Source of the DNA: Corynespora cassiicola
Lineage: Eukaryota > Ascomycota > Dothideomycetes > Pleosporales > Corynesporascaceae
DNA: 64,000 nt
Assembly: GCA_022059125.1 (NCBI GenBank)
Contig: JAEUWY010000019.1
Coordinates: forward strand, 678,501 to 742,500
Reading direction: 5' to 3'
The notes beneath the pieces are model-generated. The model was not told where the DNA came from, ran no database searches, and saw only the letters and a program-made list of their open reading frames with translations. The position numbers and the translations under genes were made by a program. This document shows positions 36,230-48,825 of the stretch, piece by piece (the stretch's first letter is position 1; every line of letters starts with the position of its first letter).

Positions 36230-36665
36230 TGTTATAAGCACTTAGTTAAGCGCCGAACAGTAAAAGCTGAACTAACTAAAAAGCAGAGATACGGAGTTTT
36301 AGAGATAATATGTAACGCATTACGTAATAGCTCAGTAGTAAGTAAAAACACGTAAAATACTTAGTAGTAAGCGCTCAGAAATAAGCACACTTAATAATAA
36401 GTATATAGGGCGCTCAGTGATAAGCACTAAAGCACATATATATAGTTCGCACAATTGTACTCTATAATTATATTTACCTTATTAGCAAATCTATCGTTTA
36501 AAATTAACTATCAACTTATTGTGCTCTATCGCTAACACAGAAACCCGTACAGTATATCGCACATCGTTTCACTCACGTAACCCTACTAGTACTTATCTCT
36601 AAAAATCAACCTAAGCAGCTACTTACTCCCTAGCCTCGCTTATAGCCTATAGCACAGCTTTAATA
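36230..36665 (+). repeat. 3' LTR of chromovirus C (436 bp)
   Basis: TGTTATAAG...TTTAATA, followed by the ATAGA duplication. A purine-rich tract (GGAAAAGAAGAATAA) precedes it. Confidence 0.95.
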
Positions 36666-36670
36666 ATAGA

Positions 36671-37096
36671 GCGCTTTTTTCTTCGTACGCTCTTTAGCCT
36701 GTTTTAATATTTTTTTATTTTATATTAACTAAAATATTACTTACGCTAATAACTTTTTATTTTTATTTTTTTTTTTTAATACTTATTGCGAGTACAGTTA
36801 AGCGACTTTTATAATAAGCTTATATAAAAATAACTAAGCTTAATATACTTAGTATATTTTAGGCGAGAATTAGGTATAATAAAGTAATCTTAACTAAAAG
36901 TAAAATACTTATTATAAAAAAAAAAAAAATAATGTTTGCGTAATAAATTTCGGACGTAAAATAAATATAATATATTTAAAAATTAAAAAATATAATATAT
37001 TAGTTATATTTATAAGACGCGGAGCAACGGCGTTTATAAATAAAACTACTAATTAGTTATATAATTTAAAAACGAATTCTAGAAAGAGAAAAATAG
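36671..37096 (-). pseudogene. antisense ORF of chromovirus B, divergent remnant
   Basis: Minus strand reads KYTKYIKLSYF near 36860 (Cys codons decayed to Tyr in the C-x2-C motif) and NKYXKKKNKNKKLL followed by KQAKERTKKKA near 36680-36790. The same order as in C, although this lineage is clearly divergent. Part of the ORF lies beyond the insertion point of C. Its persistence in a diverged lineage supports it being a real gene once. Confidence 0.45.
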
Positions 37097-37540
37097 TATT
37101 ATAATATAGTTTTAAAAGAATACGGGCAGGCAACATTAAAAGCGCGGTTTTAATTATATATATAATTACGCGCCTAAAAAGAAACTGCTGTACTATATTA
37201 TATAACTAAAAAAAATATATAATTTAGAGCTTATATTTTAGTAAAGTAAGTGTTTATAAGTACTAATAGTAAGCGCTTATAATAGGTATAAGTAAGCACA
37301 GTTACTATTAAAGTATATAGTTTATATAATTATATTTTATAATTATATTTATTTTATTAGCAAATCTATTATTTAGAATTAACTATTAACTTATTATACT
37401 TTATCGCTAATACAGAGACCCGTATAGTATATCGCACATTATTTTACTTATATAACTTTACTAGTACTTATTTCTAAGAATTAATCTAAGCAGCTACTTG
37501 CTTTCTAGCCTCGCTTATAGCCTGTAGCACCGTTTTAACA
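37097..37540 (+). repeat. 3' LTR of chromovirus B (about 444 bp)
   Basis: Starts TATTATAATATAG after a purine tract (AGAAAGAGAAAAATAG) and ends TTTTAACA. The downstream 270 bp match the A/C/E and D LTRs, while the upstream part is unrelated to them. Confidence 0.75.
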
Positions 37541-39640
37541 ACTAGTTCTAAAAATAAATAGTATTTAAGTATATTATTTATACTTTACTGCTAGAGCAGA
37601 AATTATACTCTAATAAATAAATAAATATAAAAGTTTATAATAAAGTTTTGAAAGTAATTTTAAGTAAAACAGTTTTAAGTATAAATTTTAGTAGTAGTAG
37701 TAAATATTTAAATAAAAATTTTAAAAACTAAAGTAGAAAAAAGTTCTATGTAAATAGCAGTTAGATATAAATTAGTTAATTCTAAAAAAAAAAAATAATT
37801 TATTTTAATATTAGCGTTTACGCCGCACTTTTAAAAAAAAAATAATTAATATTTTAATATTAGCGTTTACGCCGCACTTTTAAAAAAAAAATAATTAATA
37901 TTTTAATATTTAAATTTAAATTTTCTATAGTAATATAACTAAAAGCAGAGACTTTAGTAAAAGCTCTAAAAAAAAAATTTTTTTTTTTTAATAGTTTATT
38001 ACTTTAAAATTAGTTTATTTAAAACTAAAGTTTAATAGCTAGAAAAACGCTGTACTTTTATAACGTTTAGTATACTTCTAATAAGCTTTAAAAATCTATT
38101 TAAAAAAATAGTTTTTATATTAAATTATATTTATAACTACAGCAAATTTTTAAAATAAAAAATTTTTAATTAATAAAATAATATAAATAAAACAAATTAG
38201 TAAAATAGATTTTATTTTTAAAAAAAAAAATTAGTTTTAAAAATTAAGTATATTAAATTTTAAAAAAAAGTTTTTAATATAAATTAGTACTAACTATAAA
38301 ATAGACGCCTTTTAGTACTAAGCAGTAACTATTTTTAGTAGACTTTAGCTGTTTAGTATATAATTAATAACTAATTTAAAACTAATATAAAGAAAAAAAA
38401 TCTAACTGTTTAATTAAAATATAGTATTATAATAACTAGAAAATAGTATTAACGTAATATAATTTCTGCTTAGTACTTTAAATATTAAAGTAAAAAAATT
38501 TAACTAAATACAGGTAAACAGCGGGAGTAACTATAACTTTTTTAAAGTAGCTAAATATTTTATTATCTAATTAGTAACGCGTATAAATAAATTAATAAAA
38601 TCTTTACTATTTTTATTTATTATTTAGTAAAACTACAGCTATAAAAACAGACTTAGCAAAATTAGCAGAAAAAAAAACTCTATTAAACTTAACTTTAGTT
38701 TAATATTATAAAAAAATATAAAAAGTATAGAATAGGTAGAAGCTTTAGCGCTGGTAAAATACTACTACTTTTATTATTTTTTTACTTATTTAATAAAGTA
38801 GAGCTAGATTTTACTATCTAACTTTTAGCGTAAAAGTTTTTTATAAACTAATCTAAATTAAAAATATTATTAAATAAAAAGTTTAGCTAAAATAGTATAT
38901 CTGTTAAACTATAACGCAGATATTTTAAAAAAAATTTATAAAAAACAGAAATTTTTAGTAGAATAAAAAGACAAAAGTTTTTTTAATTTTAATTTTTAGT
39001 GTAAATATAAACTATAAAAATATAGCTTATTAATTTTTTAGTTTTTTAAAATTTAAAACTAGAAATATTAGAAAAGTTATTATAGAAATAACTAGTTTAT
39101 AGCAATTAAGCGTTTATAGCAATATTACTTTTTAATTTTTTAATATTAGCTTTTTTTATTATACTAAAGTAGAATTTAGTAAGTATTAAATTATTTATCT
39201 ACTAATAAAAAACGTAAACTAGATTTAAACTATTATAAAATAAATTAGTTTTACTTTACTAATAATTTTACTCTAATAGTAATTCTGTTTAGTATAAAAG
39301 AAACCGCAGATTTAAATAATTAATTTTTATAGCTATTTAACTAAATATTACTATAAAACTACTATCTGCTAAATTATAGCTAAATACTTTTAAATTAAAA
39401 TTTATAATAAAATAAAGTAAATACTACTTATATATTAGAGTTAGATATAAATAAGCTTTTAGCTTTAAATTTTAGTAAGCTAGTAATAGTAGTTCTGTAG
39501 AAGTTAGAGCTGCTAGCTAATATATTATAATTTTATAGTACGTAAAATTAAATTTTTTACAGATAACTTAGTTATTTAGCTAAGTTATATAAGTAGTTAA
39601 ATAGTTTTATAGTTATAAGCTACTAAGCGTAAGCCCGCCG
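37541..39640 (+). rRNA. 28S rRNA pseudogene, 3' part, copy 1
   Basis: RIP-decayed large-subunit rDNA, colinear with 61207-63270. Landmarks: the AGATTTTAGTAGTAGTAGTAA-type block near 37683-37705 (GATCTTGGTGGTAGTAGCAA in intact fungal 28S) and the sarcin-ricin region near 39287-39310 (TTTAGTATAAAAGAAAC for AGTACGAGAGGAAC). A 49-bp tandem duplication at about 37802-37900 is absent from copy 2. The 3' end is approximate. Transcription into a working rRNA is implausible. Confidence 0.9.
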
Positions 39641-39927
39641 CTAGCTTAGTTAAATAGTATTTTTTTATTTATATAAACTAGTTAGAAAGTACTCTAGCCG
39701 GCGCGTTAAAAAAAAAAAAAAAAAAAAAAACAGTATAAAAAAATATAGTGGAAAAATTATTATAAACGCGGCTAGCTAGCTGTAAATAATATATATACGT
39801 TTAAAATAAAATAAATAAAACACGCTTTATTAAAAAAGTTAATAAATTTAGTAAAATTAGATATACTAAGTAAGTTTAGAAAAAGTACTAGCTTTAAAAA
39901 AAATTACTTTAACTTCTTTTTTAGTTT

Positions 39928-40225
39928 ACTAAATAAATTAAGTATATTAAATAAGTTAAGTGTGCTAAATAAGTTTAAGCGTGCTAAATAAGTTTAAATA
40001 TATTAGATAAGTTTAGCGTACTAAGTAAGTTTAAACATACTAAATAAGTTTAGTATACTAAATAAATTTAGTATACTAAGTAAATTAGGCGTGCTAGATA
40101 AGTTTAGTATACTAAATAAGTTTAGTATACTAAGTAAATTAGGCGTGCTAAGTAAGTTTAGAAAAAAAATATCTATTTTAAAAGTATACTAAATAAATTA
40201 GATATACTAAATAAGTTAAGCGTAC
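39928..40225. repeat. 18-bp minisatellite in rDNA spacer, copy 1
   Basis: About 13 consecutive imperfect 17-19 bp units (type GTATACTAAATAAGTTTA / GCGTGCTAAGTAAGTTTA), then the AAATATCTATTTTAAAA insert and about three further units. The half-palindromic core TATACTA recurs. Confidence 0.85.
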
Positions 40226-40439
40226 TAAATAAATTTAAAAAAAAATCTCTATTTTAAGAAAAAGGTCTCTCTGTTTTAAAAAGAAGAAAAAAAAAAAGTG
40301 CCTGTTTTTAAAAGAGAGGTACTTCTATTTTTAAAAAAAATTAAATAGAAAAAAATAATCTAAACTTTAGTACTGTGTTTTATTTTATTTTATTATATTA
40401 TTTTTTACTACTTACTTTTTAATTACTTTTTTTATTTTT

Positions 40440-40495
40440 TTTTTATTTTATAGTTTATTAGTTAGTATAAAAAGCTAGATATAAAAAGTATTTAG
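40440..40495 (+). promoter_or_regulatory. promoter-like block in rDNA spacer, copy 1
   Basis: TTAGTTAGTATAAAAAGCTAGATA followed by a decayed inverted repeat, about 1.4 kb upstream of 18S. The same block is at 10760 and 63950. The polymerase I promoter role is inferred from position and conservation among the three copies. Confidence 0.4.
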
Positions 40496-40749
40496 TTTTT
40501 TATATTATTTTATTTAAAAAATACAGCTCTAAAAACAACAGCAGTTTTTTTTTTTAAAAAAAAAAAAAAAAAACTTTTTATTTAATTTTATACGCGTAAA
40601 CTAAAAAGCAAATATAAAATAATAAATTTTTTTTATAATTAGCTATATTTTAATAAACTAGTTTTTAATACGTTTTTCTGTTTTTCTAAAAAATTAATAT
40701 TTTTTTTATTACTAGATACTAGACTGTTATTTTTTTTTTCTTTTTTTTT

Positions 40750-40755
<6 letters not shown>

Positions 40756-40791
<36 letters not shown>
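40756..40791. repeat. TA dinucleotide microsatellite
   Basis: About 18 uninterrupted TA units in the external spacer. Confidence 0.95.
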
Positions 40792-40794
<3 letters not shown>

Positions 40795-41855
40795 AGATAG
40801 AAAAAGTTAATAATTTGTAATTTATTTTTCTTTACATTTTTTTTAGACTTTAAGTTTTTTTTAAATAAGCTAAAACTTTTTTTCTTTTTTTTTCTCTGCT
40901 AGAAAATTTTTTTTTTTTTAGCTAAAAAATTTTCTCTATCTACTAGCAGCAGCTAGAATCTGTTTAGTATTTTACTTACTATTTTAGTTTTAGTTTTTCT
41001 GTTTTTTATATAAGCCTGCGTATATTTACTTAATTTTCTATATAAAATTATAGTAGAAAAAACTTTTTTTAATAAGTTAGCCGGAAATCGTAATAATTAT
41101 ACTAAAATAAAATTTTAAAATATATAAAAAAAAGCAGATTAAGTTAAATTAACTTTTTTTTTAGCTAGTATTTTGTAATTAAAATTAGTTTTTTAAATAG
41201 ATATCTGTATTTAACTATACTTTATACAGTTTAAATTTATTTACTATTTATTACAGATTTTAAACTTTTTTTTATAGTTTTAGCTGTTTAATATTTTATT
41301 AGTATACTTTATTTTTTAAATAGTAGTAAATTATATTTACTTTAGTTAGCACGTCTACTAAAAACAAATTTTTTTTTTAAATATTTACTTTAGCGGGCTA
41401 ACGCTTATAACTAAATAGTTTTTTTAAAATCTACGTTAGCGCTTAGAGTAAAAAACTAAAATTTTATTAGCTTTTAAGTTAGTAGATAACTTTTATAAAA
41501 TCTGTAAGTAGATAGCTAAGTACTATTTTTTTTATTAAATTTTTAAAACTAGCTGCTATTAGTAACTATTTTTATAAATATAACTAGTAAATAGATTTTT
41601 TTTTTTTTAAAAAGCGTATACAGCAGAGTTTAGTAGTTTTTATAGTTTAATTTTTTTTATAGTAGACTGTACTTTAAAAAACTTAATAAAAATAATTAAA
41701 TTAGTTATTAGCGGTTTTATAGCGTTTTATATAATAAACGCTTTTAGCTAAATAGCTGCTTTTAAATATTTTTTTTTTATAATAATAACGTAAATATTTT
41801 ATTTTTTTTAAAAAAATTTTTAGTGCGCTTTATGCGCGCTAAATTTAAAATAATT

Positions 41856-41977
41856 ATTTAATTAATTTTATTAGTAGTTATATACTTATTTTAAAAATTA
41901 AGCTATATATATTTAAATATAAATAATTATACTATAAAACTGCGAATAGCTTATTAAATTAGTTATTATTTATTTAA
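41856..41977 (+). rRNA. 18S rRNA pseudogene, 5' part
   Basis: Position-by-position match to the start of fungal 18S after C-to-T and G-to-A: ATTTAATTAATTTTATTAGT at 41856 corresponds to the conserved ACCTGGTTGATCCTGCCAGT. Near 41938 AAACTGCGAATAGCTTATTA matches AAACTGCGAATGGCTCATTA. It ends at the TTTAA target duplication (41973-41977) of chromovirus D and resumes at 55650. Confidence 0.95.
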
Positions 41978-42346
41978 TATTATAAGCTATAAATGTAAGC
42001 TAATAACAGAGCTGACAGAGTCGCACCGCTATAGCTAGTTACGTAATATATTTAATTAATTAGTCTATTTAGCAGTACTAAGTAACTAAGCAGTACTAAG
42101 CAGAAGCTTTAGGCACATATATATAGTCCGTATAATTATACTTTATAATTATATTTACTTTATTAGTAAATCTATTATTTAGAATTAACTATTAATCTAT
42201 TATGCTCTATTGCTAATATAGAGATTTATATAGTATATTATATATTATTTTACTTACGTAACTTTACTAATACTTATTTTTAAAAATTAACTTAAACAGC
42301 TACTTATTTTTTAGTTTCGCTTATAGCCTGTAGCACAGCTTTAATA
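41978..42346 (+). repeat. 5' LTR of chromovirus D (369 bp)
   Basis: Starts TATTATAAGC, ends TTTAATA. U3 contains repeated AGTACTAAGTAACTAAGCAG-type motifs. The downstream part from about CATATATATAGTCCG is shared with A/C/E. Confidence 0.9.
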
Positions 42347-42364
42347 TTATAAATACTTTTTAAA

Positions 42365-42996
42365 ATAAATACTACTTTAGAATTACACGTATTTTTAACT
42401 TTAACTAATAGTACTATTAATACTAAAACTACTACTAGTATAATTATATAACTTAACACAGCAGATAATAATTTTATTAAAATAGTAATATCTAATTTTT
42501 ATTATAGAAAATAAAATAAGCTTAAAAACTAGCTCTTACAGCTTAATTTATTTTTTAACTTTTAAAATAAAAATATTAAAAAAAAAAAACGCGTTATATT
42601 TGCAACGACGTATATAAAAAGTAAAATACTTTAATAAATTAAACTAGCTTTTATTAAATATAAAAATAGTAAAGCTAATAATAATATTAATAAATAGATA
42701 AAAAACTTTAATAAATTTAAAAAAAAAATTAAATAAGTTTTTAGAGTCTCTAACAAAAATATAATTACTAAATAAACTATTTAATATTTTAAATAATAGG
42801 CTTTAGCTGTTAACTACGCTAATAAATTTTAGTAACTATTAATTTTTACTAAAAAAAATAATAAAATATTTATAATAATATACTGTTAAAAACTTAAACT
42901 TAATATTAAAAAAAAATTTATATGTTTTAAAGCTTAGCTTAACACGCTTAAACAACCTATAAATAAATTTATTAATATTAATTAGAAACTGTATAA
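42365..42996 (+). pseudogene. gag: gag 5' part of chromovirus D, decayed
   Basis: ATA at 42365 stands at the position of the gag start in A (followed by AATACTACT). The reading is alignable with A gag through the NTADNN and QVFGVSNK-type segments, ending at the insertion site of element E (TATAA, 42992-42996). Confidence 0.75.
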
Positions 42997-43432
42997 TGTT
43001 ATGAGCACTTAGTTAAGCGCCGAACAGTGAAAGCTGAACCAACCAGAGAGCAGAGATACGGAGTCTCAGAGATAATATGTAACGCATTACGTGACAGCTT
43101 AGTAGTAAGCAAAAACACGTAAAATACTTAGTAGTAAGCGCTTAGAAATAAACACGCTCAACAATAAGCATATAGGGCGCTTAGTAATAAGCACTAAGGT
43201 ATATGTATATAGTTTGCACAATTGTACTCTATAATTATATTTACTTTATTAGTAAATCTATTGTTTAGAATTAACTATTAACCTATCGTGCTCTATTGCT
43301 AACACGGAGACCCGTACAGCATATCGCACATCGTTTTACTCACGTAACTTTACTAGTACTTGTCCCCGAGAATTAATCTAAGCAGCTACTTACTCTCTAG
43401 CCTCGCTTATAGCCTGTAGCACAGCCTTAACA
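42997..43432 (+). repeat. 5' LTR of chromovirus E (436 bp)
   Basis: TGTTATGAGCAC...CTTAACA. Keeps more C and G than most copies. Confidence 0.95.
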
Positions 43433-43450
43433 TTATAAATACTTTTTAAA

Positions 43451-45424
43451 ATAAGTACTACTTTAGGATTACGCGCACTCTTAACTCTAACTAGTAGCAC
43501 TGTTAGTGCTAAAGCTACTACTAGTGCAATCGTACAACCTAACACGGCAGACAACAATTTTATTAAAGTAGTAACACTTAACTTCTACTATAGAGAACGA
43601 AGCAAGCTTAAAAACTGGCTCTTACAGCTCGACTTATTCTTCAACTTCTAAAATAGAAACGTTAAAAAAAAAAAACGCGTTATATTCGCAGCCACGTATA
43701 TAAAAGGCAAAGCACTTTAATAGATTAAACTAGCTTTTATTAAGTACAAGGACGGCGAAGCCAACGACGACGTTAACGAATAGATAGAAAACTTTAATAA
43801 ATTTAAAGAAAAAATTAAATAAGTTTTCGGAGTCTCTAACAAGGATACAATTACCAGACGAGCTATCTAATATCTTGAATAACAGGCCTCAGCTGCTGAC
43901 TACGCTAATAAATTTTAGCAACTGTTAATCCTTACTAAATAGAATAATAAAGTACTTATAATAATGTACTGTTAGAGACTTAAATCTAACGTTAAAGAAG
44001 AACTTATGCGTTCTAGAGCTCAGCTCGACACGCTTAAACAACTTATAAATAAGTCTATTAATATTAATTAGAAACTGTACGAACTGCGAATAGAATTACG
44101 CTAGAACCGGAACCTATAATATAAACAACGTACTAAACTAAGCTATAGCAAAGAGTACTACAACGCTAACACCGGTAAACGAGTTAAACGTAAAGTAACG
44201 CATTTTACTCGCAACACCTATAGTAACAAACTAATAGTCTTTAGTAATATTTAGAAATTAAAACAAAAAAGTAATAAAAAAAGAAATAATAAGCTTAAGA
44301 GTAAGGCTATAACTTGCTACGCGTGTGGAAAAACAGACTATATTGTAAGAAACTGTTAATTAAAAAACAAAGTTATTTAACAGCTAAATATATTATAAAC
44401 TACTCTAAATAATAAATCCGACGCAGATAATAAATAAAAAGTTATTATAGACAGATTTCAGAAAACAGAATTTATCTGTAACAGCGAACTACTGCGAAAC
44501 AGAAAAACAGAGAAATTTTTTAACTGCGTTTAGTATTAAAACAAAAACACTTAGACGGAGTCTAGAAGCATCCTTAAGAAAGTTAAGTTTGAAGAATCTA
44601 GCTCTAAAAAAAAAAAAGCCTTTTGCAACGCACACAATTATAAAAAATATTTAAGCAACTACGGCTGTAAGTATAAATTAGAAAAACTTACTAAATTTCA
44701 GATTAACAAGAACCTCAAATAGAAATAAAAATTAGCTGAGATTTGTAAGAAAAACAGAAAAAATTTAATAAAAACGCCTGTATAGTAGAAAAAATCATCT
44801 GTAACGCGTAAACGGTTAAAGAAGAACTACAACTTAGACAAAGAAAATTAAGACCTAGAAAAACGCCGATAATAACGCAGCTCTAAAGCATAGAAATAAG
44901 TTAATTAACTAGATTCAGAAATTAGACTAGAAGTTCTACTAGACCCTAACAGCAAACTAAATATAGTTTTAAGTCCTCTATAAAGCTGAAACACGCAAAA
45001 ACTGCAATACTATCTAAACTTAAAAAATCTAAAATATATAAGCTACTTATAGACGTCCTGTAAAGAAAACTAATACTAGATCTATTACTCAGATAAAGCA
45101 GCAGCAGGATAGTTTCTGAAAAAACTATGTAAATATACGCAACAGTAGTTTAACTGCGAAATATATATATGCGATACTTATTTATAGAATAAACAACAAA
45201 CGCAATACTTCTCTAGGATAAATAAAAATAAAGAACTCGCAATAAATATGCTAGTTAACAGAAAATATACGTAAAATCTTTAGTAAACGTGCCTACACAA
45301 AGATTACGAACATTACTAAAATAAAAAACGCTTATATAGATTCAGCAACAAGTCTTTTTTAGAACAGTACCTAGCGCCTAGAATTAATCTAAGGCATTAT
45401 ACGCTACTAACTTAGAAAACTTAG
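43451..45424 (+). pseudogene. gag: gag of chromovirus E, decayed
   Basis: ATA start at 43451, in the same spacing from the LTR as in A and C. The zinc knuckle near 44310-44357 reads CYACGKTDYIVRNC. Finger-like motif (AYTKITNITK for the first half, then FSNKSFLEQ) near 45290-45370. Heptamer T TTT TTA at 45355-45361 in codons TCT TTT TTA. Inactivated by TAG/TAA at Gln and Trp positions. Confidence 0.85.
45355..45361 (+). promoter_or_regulatory. -1 frameshift heptamer T TTT TTA, element E
   Basis: Same register relative to gag as in A and C. Pol follows in the -1 frame. Confidence 0.7.
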
Positions 45425-48400
45425 TTAAGCTATCTGTTAAGCTTAATAGATACTAGATAAAAGTATTATTAGATACAGAGGTTTAGCGTAACTACTTTTT
45501 ACAGCAGGCTGTAAAACGTAGTAAGGTAAAAACACATGCCTACAAGCAACCTTATTTCCTCTATACAGTAACTAGAAGAAAGATGCCAGAAAAAGTATTA
45601 ATAGATTAAGAAGCTACAACTATTATAAACATCTAAAAACACTAGAAAGAGATTTCCTTTAATATTATAGGCACGGCCATCCACAACGTTATTTTAGAAC
45701 TTCTATAGTTCAGAAAGCATAACCTATACATTAATTAGGCAAAAAAAAAGCTTTTGTTTATAAAATGTGATTGCGCTATTATATCAGAACCTACACATCA
45801 GCAGCGTTTAATAGTAGATAAAATTACGCTAAATAACATAGGCAGCAAAAAATCGAATAAGACGCTTTTAAAAAGAAAGGTCAACTCCGCCAGATCTAAT
45901 AAAAAGCTACTAAATAAAAAAGTAAGAGTTTTAGAGACAACTCGCGCAACTTCTAGAATCCCTAAAAAATACAGTAAATAGAAACTACTTTTTCGAGAAG
46001 AAGTAGACAATAAAGCGTTATCTAAGTATCAGCTCTAGAACTGCGAAATAGCTTTTTAGAAAAAAAAGTATCTGACTTTCAAGCCTATCTACAGTTTATT
46101 AGAAAAAGAACTCGTAGCGTTACAAACATACTTTAATAAAAACTTTAAGAAAGAATTTATACGCGAATCAACGTCAGAGACGGGATACCTAATTATCTTT
46201 ATTCTTAAGAAAGATGAATCCCTACGGTTATGTGTAGATTTTAGAAAACTTAATAACATTATAATTAAGAACAGATATCTACTACTAAACATTTAAAAGC
46301 TTAGAGATAGGCTATCTAGAGTACAGATATTTACAGCTTTAGATCTCTGAGGCGCGTACAACTTAATACGTATAAAAAAAAGTAAAAAATAGAAAACAGC
46401 ATTCCGGACGCGGTATAGGCACTATAAATATTTTGTAATGCTATTCGGTTTTACTAACGCACCTGCGACATATTAGGTACTTATTAACAACGTGTTAAGA
46501 GCACACCTAGACATATTCGTTATCGCATACCTAGATAACATTTTAGTCTTTTCTAAGAACCTTAAGGAACACGTCCAGCACGTACGAACAGTACTAGAAT
46601 GTTTAGGAAAAGCAGGGCTACGACTCAAACCAGAGAAATGTAAATTCCACAAAGAAGAAGTTAAATTCTTAGAATATATTGTAGAAAGACACGGAGTTAA
46701 GATCAGTTTAAAAAAAATTAAAGTAGTTAAAAACTGGCTAACGCTAAAGAACGTTAAAGATATATAATTTTTTTTAGGATTCTGCAACTTCAACAGGCAG
46801 TTTATTGACCACTATTCAGAAAAGGCACTACTACTTACTAAATTAATAAAAAAAAATGTACTATTTAAGTGGGATACAGACTAACAACAAGCCTTTAAAA
46901 CACTTAAAAAAGCAAGCATATTACTACCGGTTTTTATATCTTTTATTAGTGGAAAACTCTTACGCATAGAAACAGACGCATCAGACCTAGCGATAAAAGC
47001 ATACATTAATTAAAAAAAAAAAGGCAAATAGCACCCAATTGCCTACTATTTAAGAAAGTTCAGCAGAGCTGAAGAAAATTACAATATTTATAATAAAGAA
47101 TTACTTGCTATCGTAGACTTTTTTAAATATTAGAAAATCTATGCAGAAAGCTGTTCAGAACTCACGGTATATTCGGACTATAAAAATCTAATAACATTCA
47201 CGACAACCAAACTATTAGACCGATAACATACTAGATAGAGTAAAGAACTAGAACAGTACAAATTTAAAATTATTTATATACTAGGCAAAAAAAATAGACG
47301 AGCAGACGCTTTAAGCCGAAAAACAGATATTACAGAAACTAAGTTAACGAATAAAGCTGCTATTCTTAAGCAAGCGCCAGACAGCACTTTAGAACTAGCA
47401 CGCAGCATTAATTTTATTATAACAGTATATTAATAAGTACTAAAAAAACTTTATTAAACTATTATCTAGCAGTATTACGAAGATCTGTTGCACGGACACC
47501 CAGGTGTCAAACAGACGATCAAACTAATACAACGGACGTACGATATCCCTGGATTAAAGGACAAAGTAACGAAGTTTATTAAGAAATGCACAACATGTCA
47601 GAAAAATAAGTACAGCACACACGCTTAGTACAAAAAGCTACAAACTGTAGAAATACTAGACAAACTTTAAACAGATATTGCTATAAACTTTGTTACTAGA
47701 CTATCTATATCTTAGAACCCAGTTTCTAAAGTACCTTATAATGCTATTCTAGTAGTTATAGACAGATTCACGAAATACGCAGAGATAATTCTATTTAGAA
47801 ATAACTATACTGCACCAGAACTAGCACAGATTATTCTAAATCGCGTAGTTAGGTATTACAGATTATTTTAATTAATTATCAGCGACAGAGACAAACTTTT
47901 TATATTAAACTACTAGACGACATTAATATTAGCTATCAGAATTAAAAAAAAATTATTAACAGCATACTATCCACAGACAGACAGTTAAACAGAAAAAATA
48001 AACCAGACTATAAAAACATACCTACGGATGTATAGCAACTAAAAACAGAATAATTAGATATTACTACTATTTATAGCACAACTCGCATTTAATAACAGGA
48101 AATCAGTAACAACAAAGTAATCTCCTTATTATACATTACACGGGACACACCTAAATCTCCTATTACTAAAAATTAAAGAAGAACGAATTAAGCCAGTTGC
48201 AAGCCAAATAATAAACAAATTAGAAAAATTACAAGAACTTCACAAATAATTACGAAAAAATATTAAAACAGCATAACGCAAGACCATTTCTTATATTAAT
48301 TAGAAACGAAAAATAGCACCTTAGCTAAAAAAAGAGGATAAAGTGTACCTTTTTACGAAAAATCTTCGAACAAAACGACTAAGTAAAAAACTAGATCACG

Positions 48401-48825
48401 TTAAAGTTGGACTATTTTTAATTCTAGAACAGAAAAGACTAGTTAACTATAAACTTCAACTCTCTGCTAATGCTAGAATACACCTAGTATTCTATATATT
48501 ACTATTGGAACCTGCTAACGCCGAAACACCAGTTTAAAAACACTTCTATTACAAGACAGAAAAAAAAGTTAAATTTAAAGTTAAAGTACTGCTAGACTAC
48601 CGCGAGATTAGGTAAAAAAAGTTCTAAAATAAACAGTTTGTTTAGAAATTCCTAGTTAAATAGAAAAAATACCCTGATTCGGAAAACACTTAGGAACTAG
48701 AAAAAAATCTATAAAATTATTAGCAACTGCTAAAAAAATACTAAAAAAAATATATTATCTACTACTATACAGGGTTAAGACGAGAGGACTTACTTATAAG
48801 GAAGAAGTTTATTTTCTAGAAATAA
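45361..48825 (+). pseudogene. pol: pol of chromovirus E, decayed
   Basis: Protease LLDTE near 45463-45480. RT open stretch at 46492-46767 with YLDN at 46528 and LRLKPEKCKFHKEE after it. RNase H has TDASDLA near 46975. The integrase zinc-binding part is better kept than elsewhere (HGHPGV near 47491; KCTTCQKNK near 47585, both Cys intact), with ISDRDK near 47877. A second open stretch, 48343-48537, covers the integrase C-terminal part, and a chromodomain remnant lies near 48550-48720. It shows what A and C lost: the HHCC cysteines survive only here. Confidence 0.9.

Larger units (their letters stand above)
29790..36665 (+). mobile_element. chromovirus C, complete, nested in element B
   Basis: 6876 bp with two 436-bp LTRs, flanked by ATAGA (29785-29789 and 36666-36670). 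Same family and gene order as A. The least decayed gypsy copy, with the longest surviving open stretch of reverse transcriptase (33231-33530). It splits the antisense-ORF region of B. Confidence 0.95.
25855..37540 (+). mobile_element. chromovirus B, older, 5'-truncated, split by element C
   Basis: Internal sequence begins in late gag (equivalent to about 3421 of element A), runs through pol to 29789, is interrupted by chromovirus C with an ATAGA duplication (29785-29789 and 36666-36670), and resumes at 36671 with the antisense-ORF region and a 3' LTR ending at 37540. The 5' LTR and early gag are missing at the junction with the palindrome. Much heavier A/T drift than A, C or E. It ends directly in 28S rDNA, so it originally inserted into an rDNA unit. 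Confidence 0.85.
39641..41855 (+). other. rDNA intergenic spacer and 5' external spacer, copy 1
   Basis: Lies between the 28S 3' end and the 18S 5' end. Contents in order: an A-tract (about 39711-39730), an 18-bp minisatellite (39928-40152, with more units to 40225), a GTTAGTATAAAAAGCT promoter-like block near 40460-40476, poly-T/poly-A (40538-40573), a TA microsatellite (40756-40791), then featureless AT-rich external spacer to 41855. No 5S gene seen. Confidence 0.8.

Noticed and set aside
37541..40500. Region shared with 60900-64000 as an unknown transposon
   Set aside because: Landmark blocks identify it as the 28S 3' part and rDNA spacer.
40538..40573. Long T and A runs as a poly(A) tail of a LINE
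   Set aside because: They lie inside the rDNA spacer with no adjacent LINE reverse transcriptase and no target duplication.
45798..46010. Overlapping plus and minus ORFs between protease and RT of E
   Set aside because: The plus-strand one is in the wrong frame or part of the pol linker; neither has an independent conserved signal.
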